Both the position numbers and the translations under genes were made by a program. From Tenrec ecaudatus (taxonomy: Eukaryota; Chordata; Mammalia; Afrosoricida; Tenrecidae): a DNA stretch of 64,000 nucleotides. Within the stretch, counting starts at the first letter, position 1, and each line of letters begins with the position of its first letter. The notes beneath the pieces are model-generated. The model worked only from the letters and a program-made list of their open reading frames with translations, was not told the origin of the DNA and did not search any database. The DNA is taken from the NCBI RefSeq assembly GCF_050624435.1, contig NC_134546.1, positions 40,193,501-40,257,500 on the forward strand, read 5' to 3'. This document shows positions 54,210 to 64,000 of the stretch, one piece after another.

Positions 54210-55210
54210 GGCTTGGTTAACAGATTCCCAAGCCGATTGTGGAAAAGAGACAGCAAATTGCAAGAGGAGACAGTGATTTCAGACAGAAGCCTTCCTTCTG
54301 GTTCAAGAGGTGGCAGACAACAGCCTAACTGCCGAGGAGGAGGTAGAAAAATCTACAGAAAGAATAATAAAAACTTCATAGACAGCCGCACTCTTTCCAC
54401 TTGACATGCTGCCATGCATGTCAGGAGGGCAGCACACGGTCTGCAGAGCCTGGCCACTGGCTCATCACAAAGAGCTGCATTCTCCTCAGGCGTCTCTGAT
54501 GGAGAAAGCAGAGACAAGAGCCGTGCGCTCCAGGCAGATGTATATGTATTTATATATTCCCCTTTTGGGTTTAAGGTTTATAGAGCTAACAACAACAGCA
54601 ACAACAAACCATTGTCTGAAAACACTGGCTTTTGTGGAATTCATCCCTCAAGGATTGATTTCATGTCAGTGGAACAAGAAGCAGTCTAGGCAGTGTTTAT
54701 GAGATTGTATGAGCACAGAATCTAGCCCCATGTCTGCAGGATGCCCCGCAGCACCGTGCTTCCAGAGGCCTCGGAGCTCGGTAGGACACACGTCTGCCCT
54801 GCTCAGGAGGCGGAGGGAATCCGAGGCAGTGCTCACTCATTTCTCTGCAAAAGCCTCCGTGAAAACACAACCTGTCACTTACTCTCCCGCGTCTCAGTTG
54901 TATCTGGGAATACCTACCTTTAAGCTCCAGATGTTACCCAGCAATTGTGAAGATGCATTTGATTGGCTCGACTCAATTTAACGAGTCTCTATTGAGAATT
55001 GGCTGCGTGTCCTGCATGGTGCAAGGTGAATGGACAGACAAACGAAGCTAACCCAGCCCTTCCCATCCAAGGGCTCATCGCTTGGCAGGACCAAACTCAG
55101 TAACAGGAGGACTTGCTTTAGGATGAAAACTCTTTTCTGCAAAATAAAGGTATCACTAGTTCTTGCCGACACTTCAAGGTCACCAGTGACAGCCTCATCA
55201 AAGGAGCAGC
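54210..55210. other. Apparently unique, no supported gene
   Basis: Around 54,840-55,010 the sequence (TGTCACTTACTCTCCCGC, GATGCATTTGATTGG) is free of repeat signatures. No coding frame is supported. Confidence 0.35.
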
Positions 55211-55214
55211 CTGG

Positions 55215-55425
55215 CTTAAAGCAGAGGGCAGCCATGGACCACCCCAGGCCTACAGACGGTCTTTGTAAATAAAATTGTGTTAGAACGTAACCACACACAT
55301 GCCTAGTGTTCGTGGCTGAGTTCATACTACACAGAGTTGAGCAGTTTCTACAGAGACTATGTTGTCCCCCAAGCCCCAAATAGTTACTATCTGGTGATTT
55401 ACTGAAAAACTTCGACTAAGCCCAG
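55215..55425 (-). mobile_element. Non-autonomous hAT element, MER33-like, second copy
   Basis: CTTTGTAAATAAAATTGTGT, TCTACAGAGACTATGTTGTC and ACTGAAAAACTTCGACTAAG are the reverse-orientation counterparts of the blocks at 17.6-17.83 kb. Confidence 0.55.
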
Positions 55426-55429
55426 ATTT

Positions 55430-55959
55430 AAGATTAAGATGCCCTCAGGACCAAGGGTGTGAGGGGCGATGCTGGGAGAGTGGAGGGTGAGTGGGTTGGA
55501 AAGGGGGAACTGATTACAAGGATCCACATGTGACCTCTTCCCTGGGAGACGGACGGCAGAGAAGGGGGAGAGGGAGACTCCGGATAGGGCAAGATATGAC
55601 AAAATAACGATGTATAAATTACCAAGGGCACATGAGGGAGGGGGGAGAGGGGAGGGAGGGGAAAAAAAAGAGGACCTGATGCAAGGGGCTTAAGTGGAGA
55701 ACAAATGCTTTGAGAATGATTGGGGCAGGGAATGTATGGATGTGCTTTATACAATTGATGTATGTATATGTATGGATTGTGATAAGAGTTGTATGAGTCC
55801 CTAATAAAATGTAAAAAAAGAAAAGAGGAGAAAAAAATGATTAGGGCAAAGAATGCACAGATGTGCTTTATACAATTGATGTATGTATATGTATGGACTG
55901 TGATAAGAGTTGTATGAGCCCCTAATAAATTGTTTTAAAAAAAAAGATTAAGACGCCCT
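55430..55959 (+). mobile_element. L1 with duplicated 3' end and 16-bp TSD
   Basis: TSDs are AAGATTAAGATGCCCT (55,430-55,445) and AAGATTAAGACGCCCT (55,944-55,959). The L1 3' region reaches a first terminus at 55,812 (GAGTCCCTAATAAAATGT). An A/G-rich linker follows, then a second ~100-bp copy of the terminus (55,837-55,935: ATGATTAGGGCAAAGAATGC to GCCCCTAATAAATTG) and the real A tail. Confidence 0.92.
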
Positions 55960-56155
55960 GGTGACGCAGTGGTTGCAGTACTCAGCGGCTAACCCAGACA
56001 TCAGTGGTTCCCACGCACAAGGCCTTCCATGGAGCCAGTGGCCAGCTGCTTTCCTAAAGGTGACAGCTTTGGAGAAGCTGGGAGGCCAGGGCTCCTTCAT
56101 CTTACAGAGTCCCTGTGAGCTGGAAACGGCTCCATGGCAAAAGGCTTGGTTTTCG
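55954..56155 (+). repeat. AfroSINE
   Basis: It begins GCCCTGGTGACGCAGTGG at the right TSD of the adjacent L1, continues CAGCGGCTAACCCAGACATC and ends CCATGGCAAAAGGCTTGG. The L1 entered at its 5' tip. Confidence 0.8.
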
Positions 56156-56261
56156 TTTTATTTAAGGAGTGGATTCTGGGTACTTAAGCTTAGTTTGCCA
56201 AGTGCTTTAGTTCCTTGCTCTTGTGGAAATAGACAAGTACCACGCAAATGAACCGAAAACC

Positions 56262-56461
56262 AGCAGCTCGCTGCCATTGAGTCCATTCTGACTCACACTG
56301 ACCCTGTAGGACAGGACTGCCCCTGTGGGTCTTGGAGACTGTAACCCTCTTAGGGGAGTAGAAAGCCTCCTCTTTCTCCCTCAGTGCGGCTGGTAGTTTC
56401 GAACTGTTGATCTTGTGATAAGCAACCCAATGTGTAAGCACTGCAGCACAAGGTTCCCTAA
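56262..56461 (-). repeat. AfroSINE, full length
   Basis: Reversed tail CCATTGAGTCCATTCTGACT, body GACTGTAACCCTCTTAGGGG and head GCACTGCAGCACAAGGTTCC. Confidence 0.9.
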
Positions 56462-56664
56462 CATGGAAACAAGAACAAAGGCTATTGATCCAGAACTTGC
56501 TAAGACAGGGAGTCAGCCTCACGTTCGTTTGGCAGAGACTCAGAGGCAGGCAGAGAAATGAGAACGCTTGAAGAAGGGAAGGCTCCAGGTAGGCCCTGGA
56601 CATTGATTGGCCAACAGGAGCTAGAGGTGGGCTCACTAGAAGCAGGACATTGTGTGACGGGCTA

Positions 56665-56868
56665 AATTCTCTCACTGCCACAGAGTCCAGTCTGACTCAC
56701 AACGACCTTATAGACCAGATCAGAACTGCCCCTATGGGTTTCTGAGACTGTAACTCTTTACGGGAGTAGAAAGTCTCATCTTTCTCCCTAGGAGCAGCTG
56801 GTGGTTTCGAACTGCTGACCTGTGGTCAGTAGCCCAACAAGTAATCCATTATACCACCAAGGCTCTTT
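56665..56868 (-). repeat. AfroSINE, full length, well preserved
   Basis: Reversed tail GAGTCCAGTCTGACTCACAA, body GACTGTAACTCTTTACGGGA, box-B GGTGGTTTCGAACTGCTGAC, head TATACCACCAAGGCTC. The intact CTCTTT/ACGGGAG stretch is the site hit by L1s in three other copies. Confidence 0.92.
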
Positions 56869-56874
56869 CTAGGT

Positions 56875-57625
56875 GGCTGCTTGGAGGGCTATCTTAGGCT
56901 GTCTCTGGCTGGTTCTAAGTTGTAAGTGGGGATCAAAATTAAGGAAGCTGTCAGTTATTAATCAAGTTCTGACCGTTCGGAGCCTATGGGTAGGGAGATT
57001 CTTGTTCGGCTTCCTGCAGATACTGATTTGTCTTCTGCTTGAGATGAACACTGCAGATCTGTGGGCCAGAGTTCTGCTGTGATAGGGGCTGGCCATTGTC
57101 CGCTTGTTTATTCTGTCTCCCACTCTATACATTGAGGATCCTGAAAGTTTTTACAGCATAAAATTAAATTATGATTAAATCCACATAAGATAAATCCACA
57201 AGATTAAATCCCCATAAAATGCACCCAGCAGATACATTTTAAGTCTCAATGAATGTTATTCCGTGTATTCTAATTACTCCACAAAACTCAGAAGTCCTGC
57301 AAGGCAAATATTTGGGGCTGTTATCCCAGTATTACCTTTGCGTTAGTGCCTGAGAACAAGGCACCCCTGACACGGCCTCAGTTTCATCCTAAGCCTTGAA
57401 ATAGTCCTACCACCATCTCGAGTCTCCCACAGGCACCTTCTGACCGCCACGCTGACAAGGTGATGTCCCAAGGAGACAGGGATGAGCAGTGGCTCTGAGC
57501 AATCTCCTTGGTGACCCAGGCAGGCAGGAGCGGGTTGTCTACTGGAAAGACAGACAGATGCAACAGGAACACATGGAAGGAATAAGGAAGGTAGGCTTAA
57601 GGGATTCCCCTTCAAGACTCAAACT
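56875..57625. other. No gene or recognised repeat
   Basis: Apparently unique sequence with short overlapping frames only. Confidence 0.4.
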
Positions 57626-57629
57626 CTAA

Positions 57630-58250
57630 AAACTCAGCCTCACAGCCAGGGAGTGATGCTAATTCATAGGCACAGGGTAGAATTGCCCCCTTGGAGTTTC
57701 CAAGACTGTAATTCTTTTTTTTTTTTTTTTTTTTTAAACATTTTATTAGGGGCTCATACAACACTTATCACAATCCATACATAGACATACATCAATTGTA
57801 TAAAGCACATCTGTACATATTTTGCCCTAATCATTTTCTTTTTTTTTTTTTTCTTTTACATTTTATTAGGGACTCCAACAACTCTTACCACAATCCATAC
57901 ATATACATACATCAATTGTACAAAGCACACCCATACACTCCCTGTCCCAATCACTCTCAAGGCATTTGCTCTTCACCTAAGCCCCTTGCATCAGGTCCTC
58001 CTTTTTTTCCCCCCCTCCCTCCCTTTTCCCCCCTCCCACATATGCCCTTGGTAATTTATACCTCGTTATTTTGTCATATCTTGCCCTATTCGGGGTCTCC
58101 CTTCCCCCCTTCTCTGCTGTCCCTCTCCCAGGGAAGAGGTCACATGTGGCTCCTTGTAATCAGTTTCCCCTTTCCAACCCACTCACCCTCAAGACTGTAA
58201 TTCTTTACGGGAGTAGAAAGCGCCGTCGTTCTCCTGTCCCTCAAGACTGA
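57630..58250 (-). repeat. AfroSINE interrupted by an L1
   Basis: Reversed tail and middle (GGGTAGAATTGCCCCCTTGG, GTTTCCAAGACTGTAATTC) are at 57,630-57,717. The remainder (ACGGGAGTAGAAAGCGCC) resumes at 58,207. Confidence 0.85.
57702..58206 (-). mobile_element. L1 with duplicated 3' end and 16-bp TSD, inside AfroSINE
   Basis: Perfect TSDs AAGACTGTAATTCTTT lie at 57,702-57,717 and 58,191-58,206. From the T-rich tail inward come a first terminal module (57,736-57,835, ATTTTATTAGGGGCTCATAC), a T-rich linker (57,837-57,860), a second terminal module (57,860 onward, ATTTTATTAGGGACTCCAAC) and the rest of the L1 3' region to 58,190. The layout equals the copy at 55.43 kb on the other strand. Confidence 0.93.
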
Positions 58251-58489
58251 AACGTGTGAATAGAAGAGGGCCAGCTCCTCCATCCTCCCCAATTCGGGTC
58301 TGATGGATCAACGAAAGACCCCTCTGGACAAAGCTTTGAGCAGAGAGCTTTGCAGAAGTTACTGTTGTGTCTAGCTTCTCTGTTGGAAGACTCAAGCCAC
58401 CAGCAGCTCTGTATATAAACTGCTAATCCCGTATTGCTCTTTGGACTCAGTCAGCCATAGCTTTGATGGAGTATGAGCCTGTTTCCCAT

Positions 58490-58545
58490 CTCTCTTCTTT
58501 CTCTCTCTCTCGCTTGCTCGCCGTGTCTCTCTCTCTGTCTGCCTT
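58490..58545 (+). repeat. (CT)n-rich low-complexity run
   Basis: A pyrimidine-rich TCTCTCT stretch just 5' of an L1 fragment. Confidence 0.85.
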
Positions 58546-58552
58546 AAGCCGT

Positions 58553-58930
58553 TTTATTGGCACTTCATTCACCTGTCACACAATTCATTAATTCAATCAA
58601 GAAGAGTTGGACAGTCATCACCACCATCAATTTTAGATCATTTTCTTCTTTCTTGTACGTCTTGTTAGTCGTGTAATTATTTTAATTGTGGCAGCAATAT
58701 GCACAGCAAAACATTCTCCCGTTCGCCAAGTGCTACATGGATCGCTCAGTGCCATTGATTATGCTCTTGGTGTTGTACCACCGTTATTATCTCCCTCTCC
58801 AGATCATTCTACCACCATTAAGATAAGTCAACCCCCCTGAGCAAACACTCTTCTTCCTCACCCATGCTAACCCTAGGTCAAGCTGGCCTTTGGGGGTTTT
58901 TAAGTAGTTTTCTTGATAGAATATTCACAT
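58553..58930 (-). mobile_element. L1 3' end, older type
   Basis: GCCGTTTTATTGGCACTTCA, AATTCAATCAAGAAGAGTTG and CACCATCAATTTTAGATCAT parallel the reversed L1 end at 24.86 kb (GCCATTTTATTAGGACATAA). GCAGCAATATGCACAGCAAA continues into the 3' UTR. Confidence 0.7.
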
Positions 58931-58934
58931 ATCA

Positions 58935-59765
58935 TACACTACCATGGTTATAAAGAGTTGAACCTACGTCATCACAGTCAGCTCGTATGCTCCCAGCCCC
59001 TTCGTCTCTTTACCACATATGCCAAATAAAGCTGTGGTTTCCTCACCATTGTAACTTTGTGATCATTGTCCTCTAGACAAGGCTAAGGGAAGCTGTTTGT
59101 CACCCGCCCTACCTGGGAGGGCCCGATACTGAAGCCGATTCTGACTCTCAATGATACTTTGACTTTGTTAAAGTAACTCAGCTATTTTGTTGATGATCAA
59201 ACTTCAACTGCTTCTTTTTCTGTGAGTTCGAGTAGCTTCCTATTCCTGCAGTTGGTGCTGTGGAAACTGGTGTCGATGTTAACCATATCTCAGCAGTTTC
59301 TAAATTTCTTTGACCCCGTAAGTTTACAAGGAAACCCAACTGTGCAAGATGAATCTTCGACCAGTCTCATTGACCTTAACAGAGAGGTAAGCCTGGGAAT
59401 CCAAGTGCTGGCCCAGGGCCCTCCCCCATCTCCAGCTCCTCTCTCTGCCACCAGCCCCTTTCCAAGCCCCACGTAGCTTCAAAAATCTCCTGAGAAGGGG
59501 CGGTAGCTCCAAACCCAAGCAATTACTCAGTTCTTCAGGTTCAATCCTCTTAAAGCCTCTAGAACCAGACCCTTCCTTTCGAGCCCACCTGAAATTGCCA
59601 TGTTTCAGACCTCCTAGCTCCTTTCTCGATTTACGGCAACAATCCTCTAGCTCCAGTCTCCTGCTACTTCCCATGCTCTGACCCACTGATGAGACCCGAG
59701 TCACGTTTCAGTTAACAGCCCTCCACAGAGTCCCCATGGCCTGCAGGCTAAAGACCAATGCCCTT
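58935..59765. other. No gene; possible L2 trace
   Basis: Mostly unassigned. ATGGCCTGCAGGCTAAAGAC (59,737-59,756) is reminiscent of L2, but too short to call. Confidence 0.35.
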
Positions 59766-59767
59766 CT

Positions 59768-60232
59768 GTGGAAGTTACATAGTCAACTTGAGGGAAGGGT
59801 GAAGTCAAGCCCGTCAATCAGGCCATAGCCAATGAAGCCTCATGGGGGCATGGGCTTCTCCTGAGGATTCTGGGACCTCCTGTCTTCCTCCCTGGAGGCT
59901 TCATCTTCCTGCTGACAAGCCACATGGAGCTTCACTGATGCAGCCCGAGCCCTGGCACTGCAGGAGCCCTGTGGAGACCCACGGCAGTGCTGAGATGCAC
60001 AAGATTTCCACCCACTAGCCTGTGATCTTTCTGCATTCAGCATCATTGCATGGCTGCATTTCAAGAGGAATTTATGGACTAATATTGACATATAGGGTAA
60101 TATCGGACTTATGGACTTGACCTGGACTGGGCTGGGATGTTTTCTTAATGTACAATTGCTCTTTGATATAAAGTTCTCTCTTCCACATATGAGTGTCGCT
60201 GAATTTGTTTCTCTTGTCTCCCTGGGCAAACA
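59768..60232 (-). mobile_element. Solo LTR, AGAAAC-start family relative
   Basis: Reversed end CCGTCAATCAGGCCATAGCC, GCCTGTGATCTTTCTGCATT, GACCTGGACTGGGCTGGGAT and the reversed start GAATTTGTTTCTCTTGTCTC match the layout of copies at 21.8 and 36.5 kb. Confidence 0.7.
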
Positions 60233-60539
60233 CAACTTCAGATGGCATCCATGGCCATTCACTGAGCTGGCCTGGCCTGCCATATGCCTCACCCTCCCTG
60301 CCTTCCGATTCATTATCTAGAGCTACACAGTGCATAATTTGAGTGAAAATAAAGATAGAAACTCAGTGTCTCAGTCCAACTGTATCCACAGTTCAATCCC
60401 TTACTAGCTGTTGCTGTTGTGAGCTGCACTGGTCTCGGTCCCCAAGCACAGTGGCACACTTGCGTGGTTGCACACCATCCTCACAACCAGTTGCAGAGCA
60501 GGGTATCGTGATCCATAGGCTTTCCATGACAGTTTTTCA

Positions 60540-61420
60540 GAAGCTGTGTTGGGTGCCATCGAGTCGATCCCGACTCAGAACGACCCTAGGTAACGAGACC
60601 CTATTCTGTCCTGCACCAGCCTCGCAAGTGGTGTTCTACTTGAGCCATCGTTGCAGCCACGTCTCAATTCATCTGGACAAGGGCCTTTCTCTGACGATGT
60701 GCTCAGCATGCAGATTGAATAAGGATGGTGAGAGGATACAACCCCGACACACACCTTTCCTGATTTTAAACCATGCAGTAGTCCCTTGTCCTGTTCACAC
60801 ACATGCCCCTTGATCCATGTACAGGTTCGGCAGGAGCACAGTGAAGTGGTCTGGATTCCCATTCTTCTCAAGGCTCTCCAGAGTTTGTCGTGCTCCACCC
60901 AGCTAGATGCCTTAGCTGGCACAGTCAATGAAGAGCAAGTAACCGTCTTCCTGGTAGTCTCTGCTTTCCGTCAGGATCCATCTGAGATCAGCAGTGCTAT
61001 CTCTTGTTTCACACGCTTTGGAGTCAGGCCTGAATCTCTGCAGCTCCCCGCTGATGTACTGTTGCTACGGTTGCTGGGTGATCTTCAGCAAAACTTTACT
61101 TGCATGTGATATTGTTCAATAATGTGAGTGTTCTGTTGGGTCGCCTTCCTTTGAAAGGGGTATAAATATGGATCTCTTCCAGTCAGTTGGCCAAGTAGCT
61201 GTCTTCCAAATTTCTTGGCAGAGATGAGTGAGTGTTTCCAGTGCTTCATTGGCTTGTTGAAACAGTTCACTTGATAGTCCGTCAATAATTCCTGGTACCT
61301 CGTTTCTGGCTAATACTTTCAGTGTGACTTGGACTTCTTTCTTCAGGACCATTGATTCTTGTTCATATGCTACCTCTTGAAATGATGGATTAGGATAGAC
61401 AGAGGGCAGGTCAGCCAAAG
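60540..61420 (-). mobile_element. RTE LINE, reverse-transcriptase remnant with 3' tip
   Basis: The 3' tip (GGTGCCATCGAGTCGATCCC) is joined to RT-core blocks (TTCACACACATGCCCCTTGA, GGATTCCCATTCTTCTCAAG, CCCCGCTGATGTACTGTTGC), so the C-terminal region is deleted. A 100-codon minus frame at 61,116-61,418 still reads as the start of the RT domain (VPGIIDGLSSELFQQ, then TWPTDWKRSIFIPLSKEGDP), typical of RTE/BovB. Confidence 0.88.
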
Positions 61421-61490
61421 GGCCCCAAGGGGCAGAAGAATCAAGGACCTATGGCCTTTCTACTTTAGCTATTTTGAGAGGTATGTGGAA

Positions 61491-61698
61491 AGGTGCCCTG
61501 GTGGTATAGTGGGCTATGCACTGAGCTGCCAGCCACAAAGTCAGCAGTTCAAAACCTACTAGCAGCTCCAAGGGAGAACGATGAGACTATGCACTCCCAT
61601 ATAGATGCGTAGTCTCAGAAACCCAAAGGGGCAGTGGTACCCTGTCCTATAAGGTTGCTATGTGTCAGAATCAACTCATTGGCAGTGAGTGTGTTGTC
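61491..61698 (+). repeat. AfroSINE, full length
   Basis: Head GTGCCCTGGTGGTATAGTGG, box-B CAGTTCAAAACCTACTAGCA and tail GTGTCAGAATCAACTCATTG; among the best preserved copies. Confidence 0.92.
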
Positions 61699-61871
61699 TC
61701 TTTTTAATAGACATGATTTCTCATTCATCGTTTTATTTTTATTTCCTTCATAATTAATAATGAGCACCTTTTAATGTACTTATTTTCCATCTATATTTTC
61801 TTTGGTGAAGCATCTGTTTGAATATTCTGCTCATTTAAAAAAAATTAGGCTGAGGGTTTTTTAAGTGGAGG

Positions 61872-62510
61872 TGTGGGGTACCAGCCTCTACAATCGAACA
61901 GGTCCAAGGGGAGCCTGTGTAATTGAGGGGTAAAATTAAAGAGACACCAGACAAGATCAAGCATGCAAGTGTTCATTTCCTGGACGGCAATGATCTCAGC
62001 AGCCAGAGAGAGAATATATTTCCAACCAAGTCTTATATACACTCAAGGGGTGTGCAAGCCCCCCCTAATTACAGCTAAACACATGTGTAACAGGAAGGGA
62101 TTGTACAATAGGCATACGTGCGACAGGAAGGGGTCGTCGAGCTAGGGGTGTACAAGCAATAGGAAGGGGCGGCACTACGTGTGACAGGAAGGCATACAAG
62201 ATGGGCAGGCTCTAGAGCCAAGGTGACAGCCTACCCTTGGTCCTCTCTGAGTTGGCTTGGCCTTAGTCTTTGGGCTCTGCTTCAGGGGAACCATCCATTC
62301 TCCTTATCATAAGAGAGTGGGCCCTATTTAGGATGGGACAGACTGTAGAGTCTGATTGTTCTAGATGGCTGATACCCCTCAGGGAGATAACCTTTAAGCA
62401 GTTAACCCTAAGTGGATAGTCACTGACCATGTGTTAGCAAGCAGCACCTTAGGTTTGGCATATAATATGGGGGGACCACCTGAAAATAACCTGTTTCCCG
62501 CGTGGCGGGA
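61872..62510 (-). mobile_element. Retroviral LTR with TATA box (antisense)
   Basis: Read on the minus strand, a U3-like stretch with variant CCTTCCTGTCACACGTA-type tandem motifs (about 62,080-62,200) leads to TATATAAG. Next come a CTCTCTCTGGCTGCTGAG segment and a GGTGTCTCTTTAATTTTACC stretch, ending near a CCCCACA terminus at 61,872. This is the order U3-TATA-R-U5 of an endogenous retrovirus LTR. No intact viral gene accompanies it. Confidence 0.65.
62032..62039 (-). promoter_or_regulatory. TATA box of the LTR
   Basis: TATATAAG in minus sense, placed between the U3 repeats and the presumed R region. Whether it is active is unknown. Confidence 0.5.
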
Positions 62511-62514
62511 AAAC

Positions 62515-63990
62515 AAAATGTTATCAAGAGAGCTGAGAAATGGACTTGGACACCACATTCAGACGATGCAGGATTTGTTCTTTTAATCCAGTTGGTTCTT
62601 ACAACAGGTGAAATAAATATAACTAACTTTTACAAAATCTCTGTCAAATGTTTTATGATACAGACAGTCTAGAGGGGTCTTTAGTTGATCCATTAGGTCA
62701 GCATTAGGGAGGACAAAGGAGCTGGCTCTCCTATTTGCATATCTAGGGCTCCAGGGGGAACTTTCTCAGTCTACTCTTATCCTTTGTGCATGTTCCTCCT
62801 CCACCGCTCTGTGTTTTTGTTTCCATCTCTTTGTCTATTCAGTGTGTAGGCTCCCCCTTCATCTAACTTTCCTTCCTGGCCCCTGGGACGGCTGAAGACA
62901 GTGCGCAGAGCTTTCCTGTCTCCTTGGACTTCACTTTGGCAGCTTGGTGGTCAGAAAGTGAATATGGGGTATTCAAGAAGGCATTTTCATTACTGTTGTG
63001 GCGTAGGCTAAAACCAGGGCTCTGCCAAAGGTGCCTTTGCTTTTAGGCACTAACTCATTCCCTCCTTTTGATCAGGAAGCGAGGGTAATACATCGATGAT
63101 CACCCTGTGGGCTTAACTGTTCCTTGTTTCGTCTGCTAAGTTCTTGACATATTCTGGATTTAAGTCCTGTCCTAGATATGTGTCTGTAAGGTTTCTCCAG
63201 TGGGCAACACCTCGGCTCTTGGCTTTGCACAGTGAAAGAATTCATGCTGAAGACGATTTTGTAATCCACGTGGGTTTTTATGAAGGACAGGACAAGTTTG
63301 AGGTTTTACTGTCTCACAAGGCTACATGCTATTTCAGGGAAGAATTCGAGCAGTGTGGAAGCCTCAAGGAGTTCACAACTGGACAAAAACAACCATGTGG
63401 GAGAGCACCCACGTGTGCAGAACTGGGGGAGGTCCCGGGAGGCCAGAAGCCCTAGGACCCTAAAGGTTACGAGCATGTGGGCTCAGAGGCCGGGGGCTCT
63501 GAGTAGGCTCAGAGCAGGCGCATGTGCACCCTTGTTGGGGGGGAGAGATCTCACTGACCAGGAGCGGGGTAAGAGAGAGCCGCCTTCCCACACGCAGGAT
63601 ATTTCAAGCTTCTGACTGGGAGGCATGGCTGATGGTGCTGGTCAGCGCCCCACTGGCTGGGTTAAACCCACCTGGGTGAGGTCTTGAGCCTCAGCCTAAT
63701 TTGGACCGCCCAGGTGTACCTCCCACCTGGCTTGAGGGCTTGAATAGGAGGTTGAGGTCTTCATGGGTGTCTCATGGTCACCTGATTTCTTTCCAACCCC
63801 CTCTAGGGGTCTGTGCAAGCATGGGAGGGCCAACCCCTGTCCCTATGTCTAGCTCTGTAACATGTTGTACAAAACTTTTCTCCCAGTTTGTGGCTCTTTT
63901 TGTGCTCTTACCAATTGTTTGGGCTGGGTCCAGCCAGGCAGCCGCTTCCCCCAGCATGCCTGACTGAAGCAAGTCTGCAAAGACAAGATG
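62515..63990 (-). mobile_element. Endogenous-retrovirus-like sequence, including a second LTR-like part
   Basis: In minus sense, around 63,195-63,300, ATAAAAACCCACGTGGATTA is followed by CGTCTTCAGCATGAATTCTT. With the GATCAAAAGGAGGGAATGAG block (63,055-63,077) this suggests a further LTR and adjoining leader. Frames here are short and broken; no retroviral protein can be supported. The element runs toward or past the window end. Confidence 0.4.
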
Positions 63991-64000
63991 GTTTACTCAC

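Noticed and set aside
57716-57860. Two T runs as assembly artefact or terminators
   Set aside because: They are the poly-A tail and the internal A-rich linker of a minus-strand L1, bracketed by perfect TSDs.

Overview
The window is nuclear DNA from a placental mammal of the Afrotheria, most probably a tenrec (Echinops telfairi or a close relative). This rests on repeat content. tRNA-derived AfroSINEs and RTE/BovB-type LINEs (RTE1_LA type) are scattered throughout. The L1 elements have a distinctive long non-coding 3' region ending in a motif like GAGCCCCTAATAAAATG. Two copies match the SPIN hAT transposon family, which among afrotherians is known to me from tenrec. The species call is inference; Afrotheria is well supported.

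I find no intact host protein-coding gene, no RNA gene and no CRISPR-like system. The open frames are short, lack exon or gene context, and mostly lie inside repeats. Two broken retrocopies are present, both on the minus strand: an RPS18 processed pseudogene (about 14.1-14.55 kb) and a 5'-truncated GLUD1 processed pseudogene (about 49.15-51.48 kb). The rest is layered mobile DNA separated by stretches of apparently unique sequence.

Layout: 0-9.5 kb holds SINE and RTE fragments, a few LTRs and unique DNA. 9.5-17.3 kb holds a 2.2-kb L1 3' region, two more L1 3' ends with expanded ATGG arrays, related solo LTRs and the RPS18 retrocopy. 17.5-29 kb holds LTRs, L1, RTE, a MER33-like hAT and the first SPIN copy. 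29-33.8 kb is an RTE interrupted by an L1, a SPIN and an LTR, followed by more LTRs. 34-45 kb holds old L1, a palindromic MITE, four LTRs, three or more MIRs and RTE. 45-52 kb is an RTE split by an LTR, an old L1 3' UTR carrying an 18-unit minisatellite, and the GLUD1 retrocopy apparently inserted in that L1. 52-61.5 kb holds several L1 insertions with target-site duplications (TSDs), including one chimeric insertion and two with duplicated 3' ends. 61.8-64 kb is LTR-retrovirus-like DNA in minus orientation.

The most notable observations concern mobile-element biology. Three L1 insertions entered AfroSINEs at the same nick site in the same relative orientation. A 'double-tailed' L1 subfamily is seen in two independent insertions. 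One L1 insertion carries an extra 3' segment with its own polyadenylation signal, resembling an LTR polyadenylation region. Two SPIN copies have matching 8-bp TSDs. Repeat names come from recognition of the families, not from a search, and many outer boundaries are good only to tens of bases.
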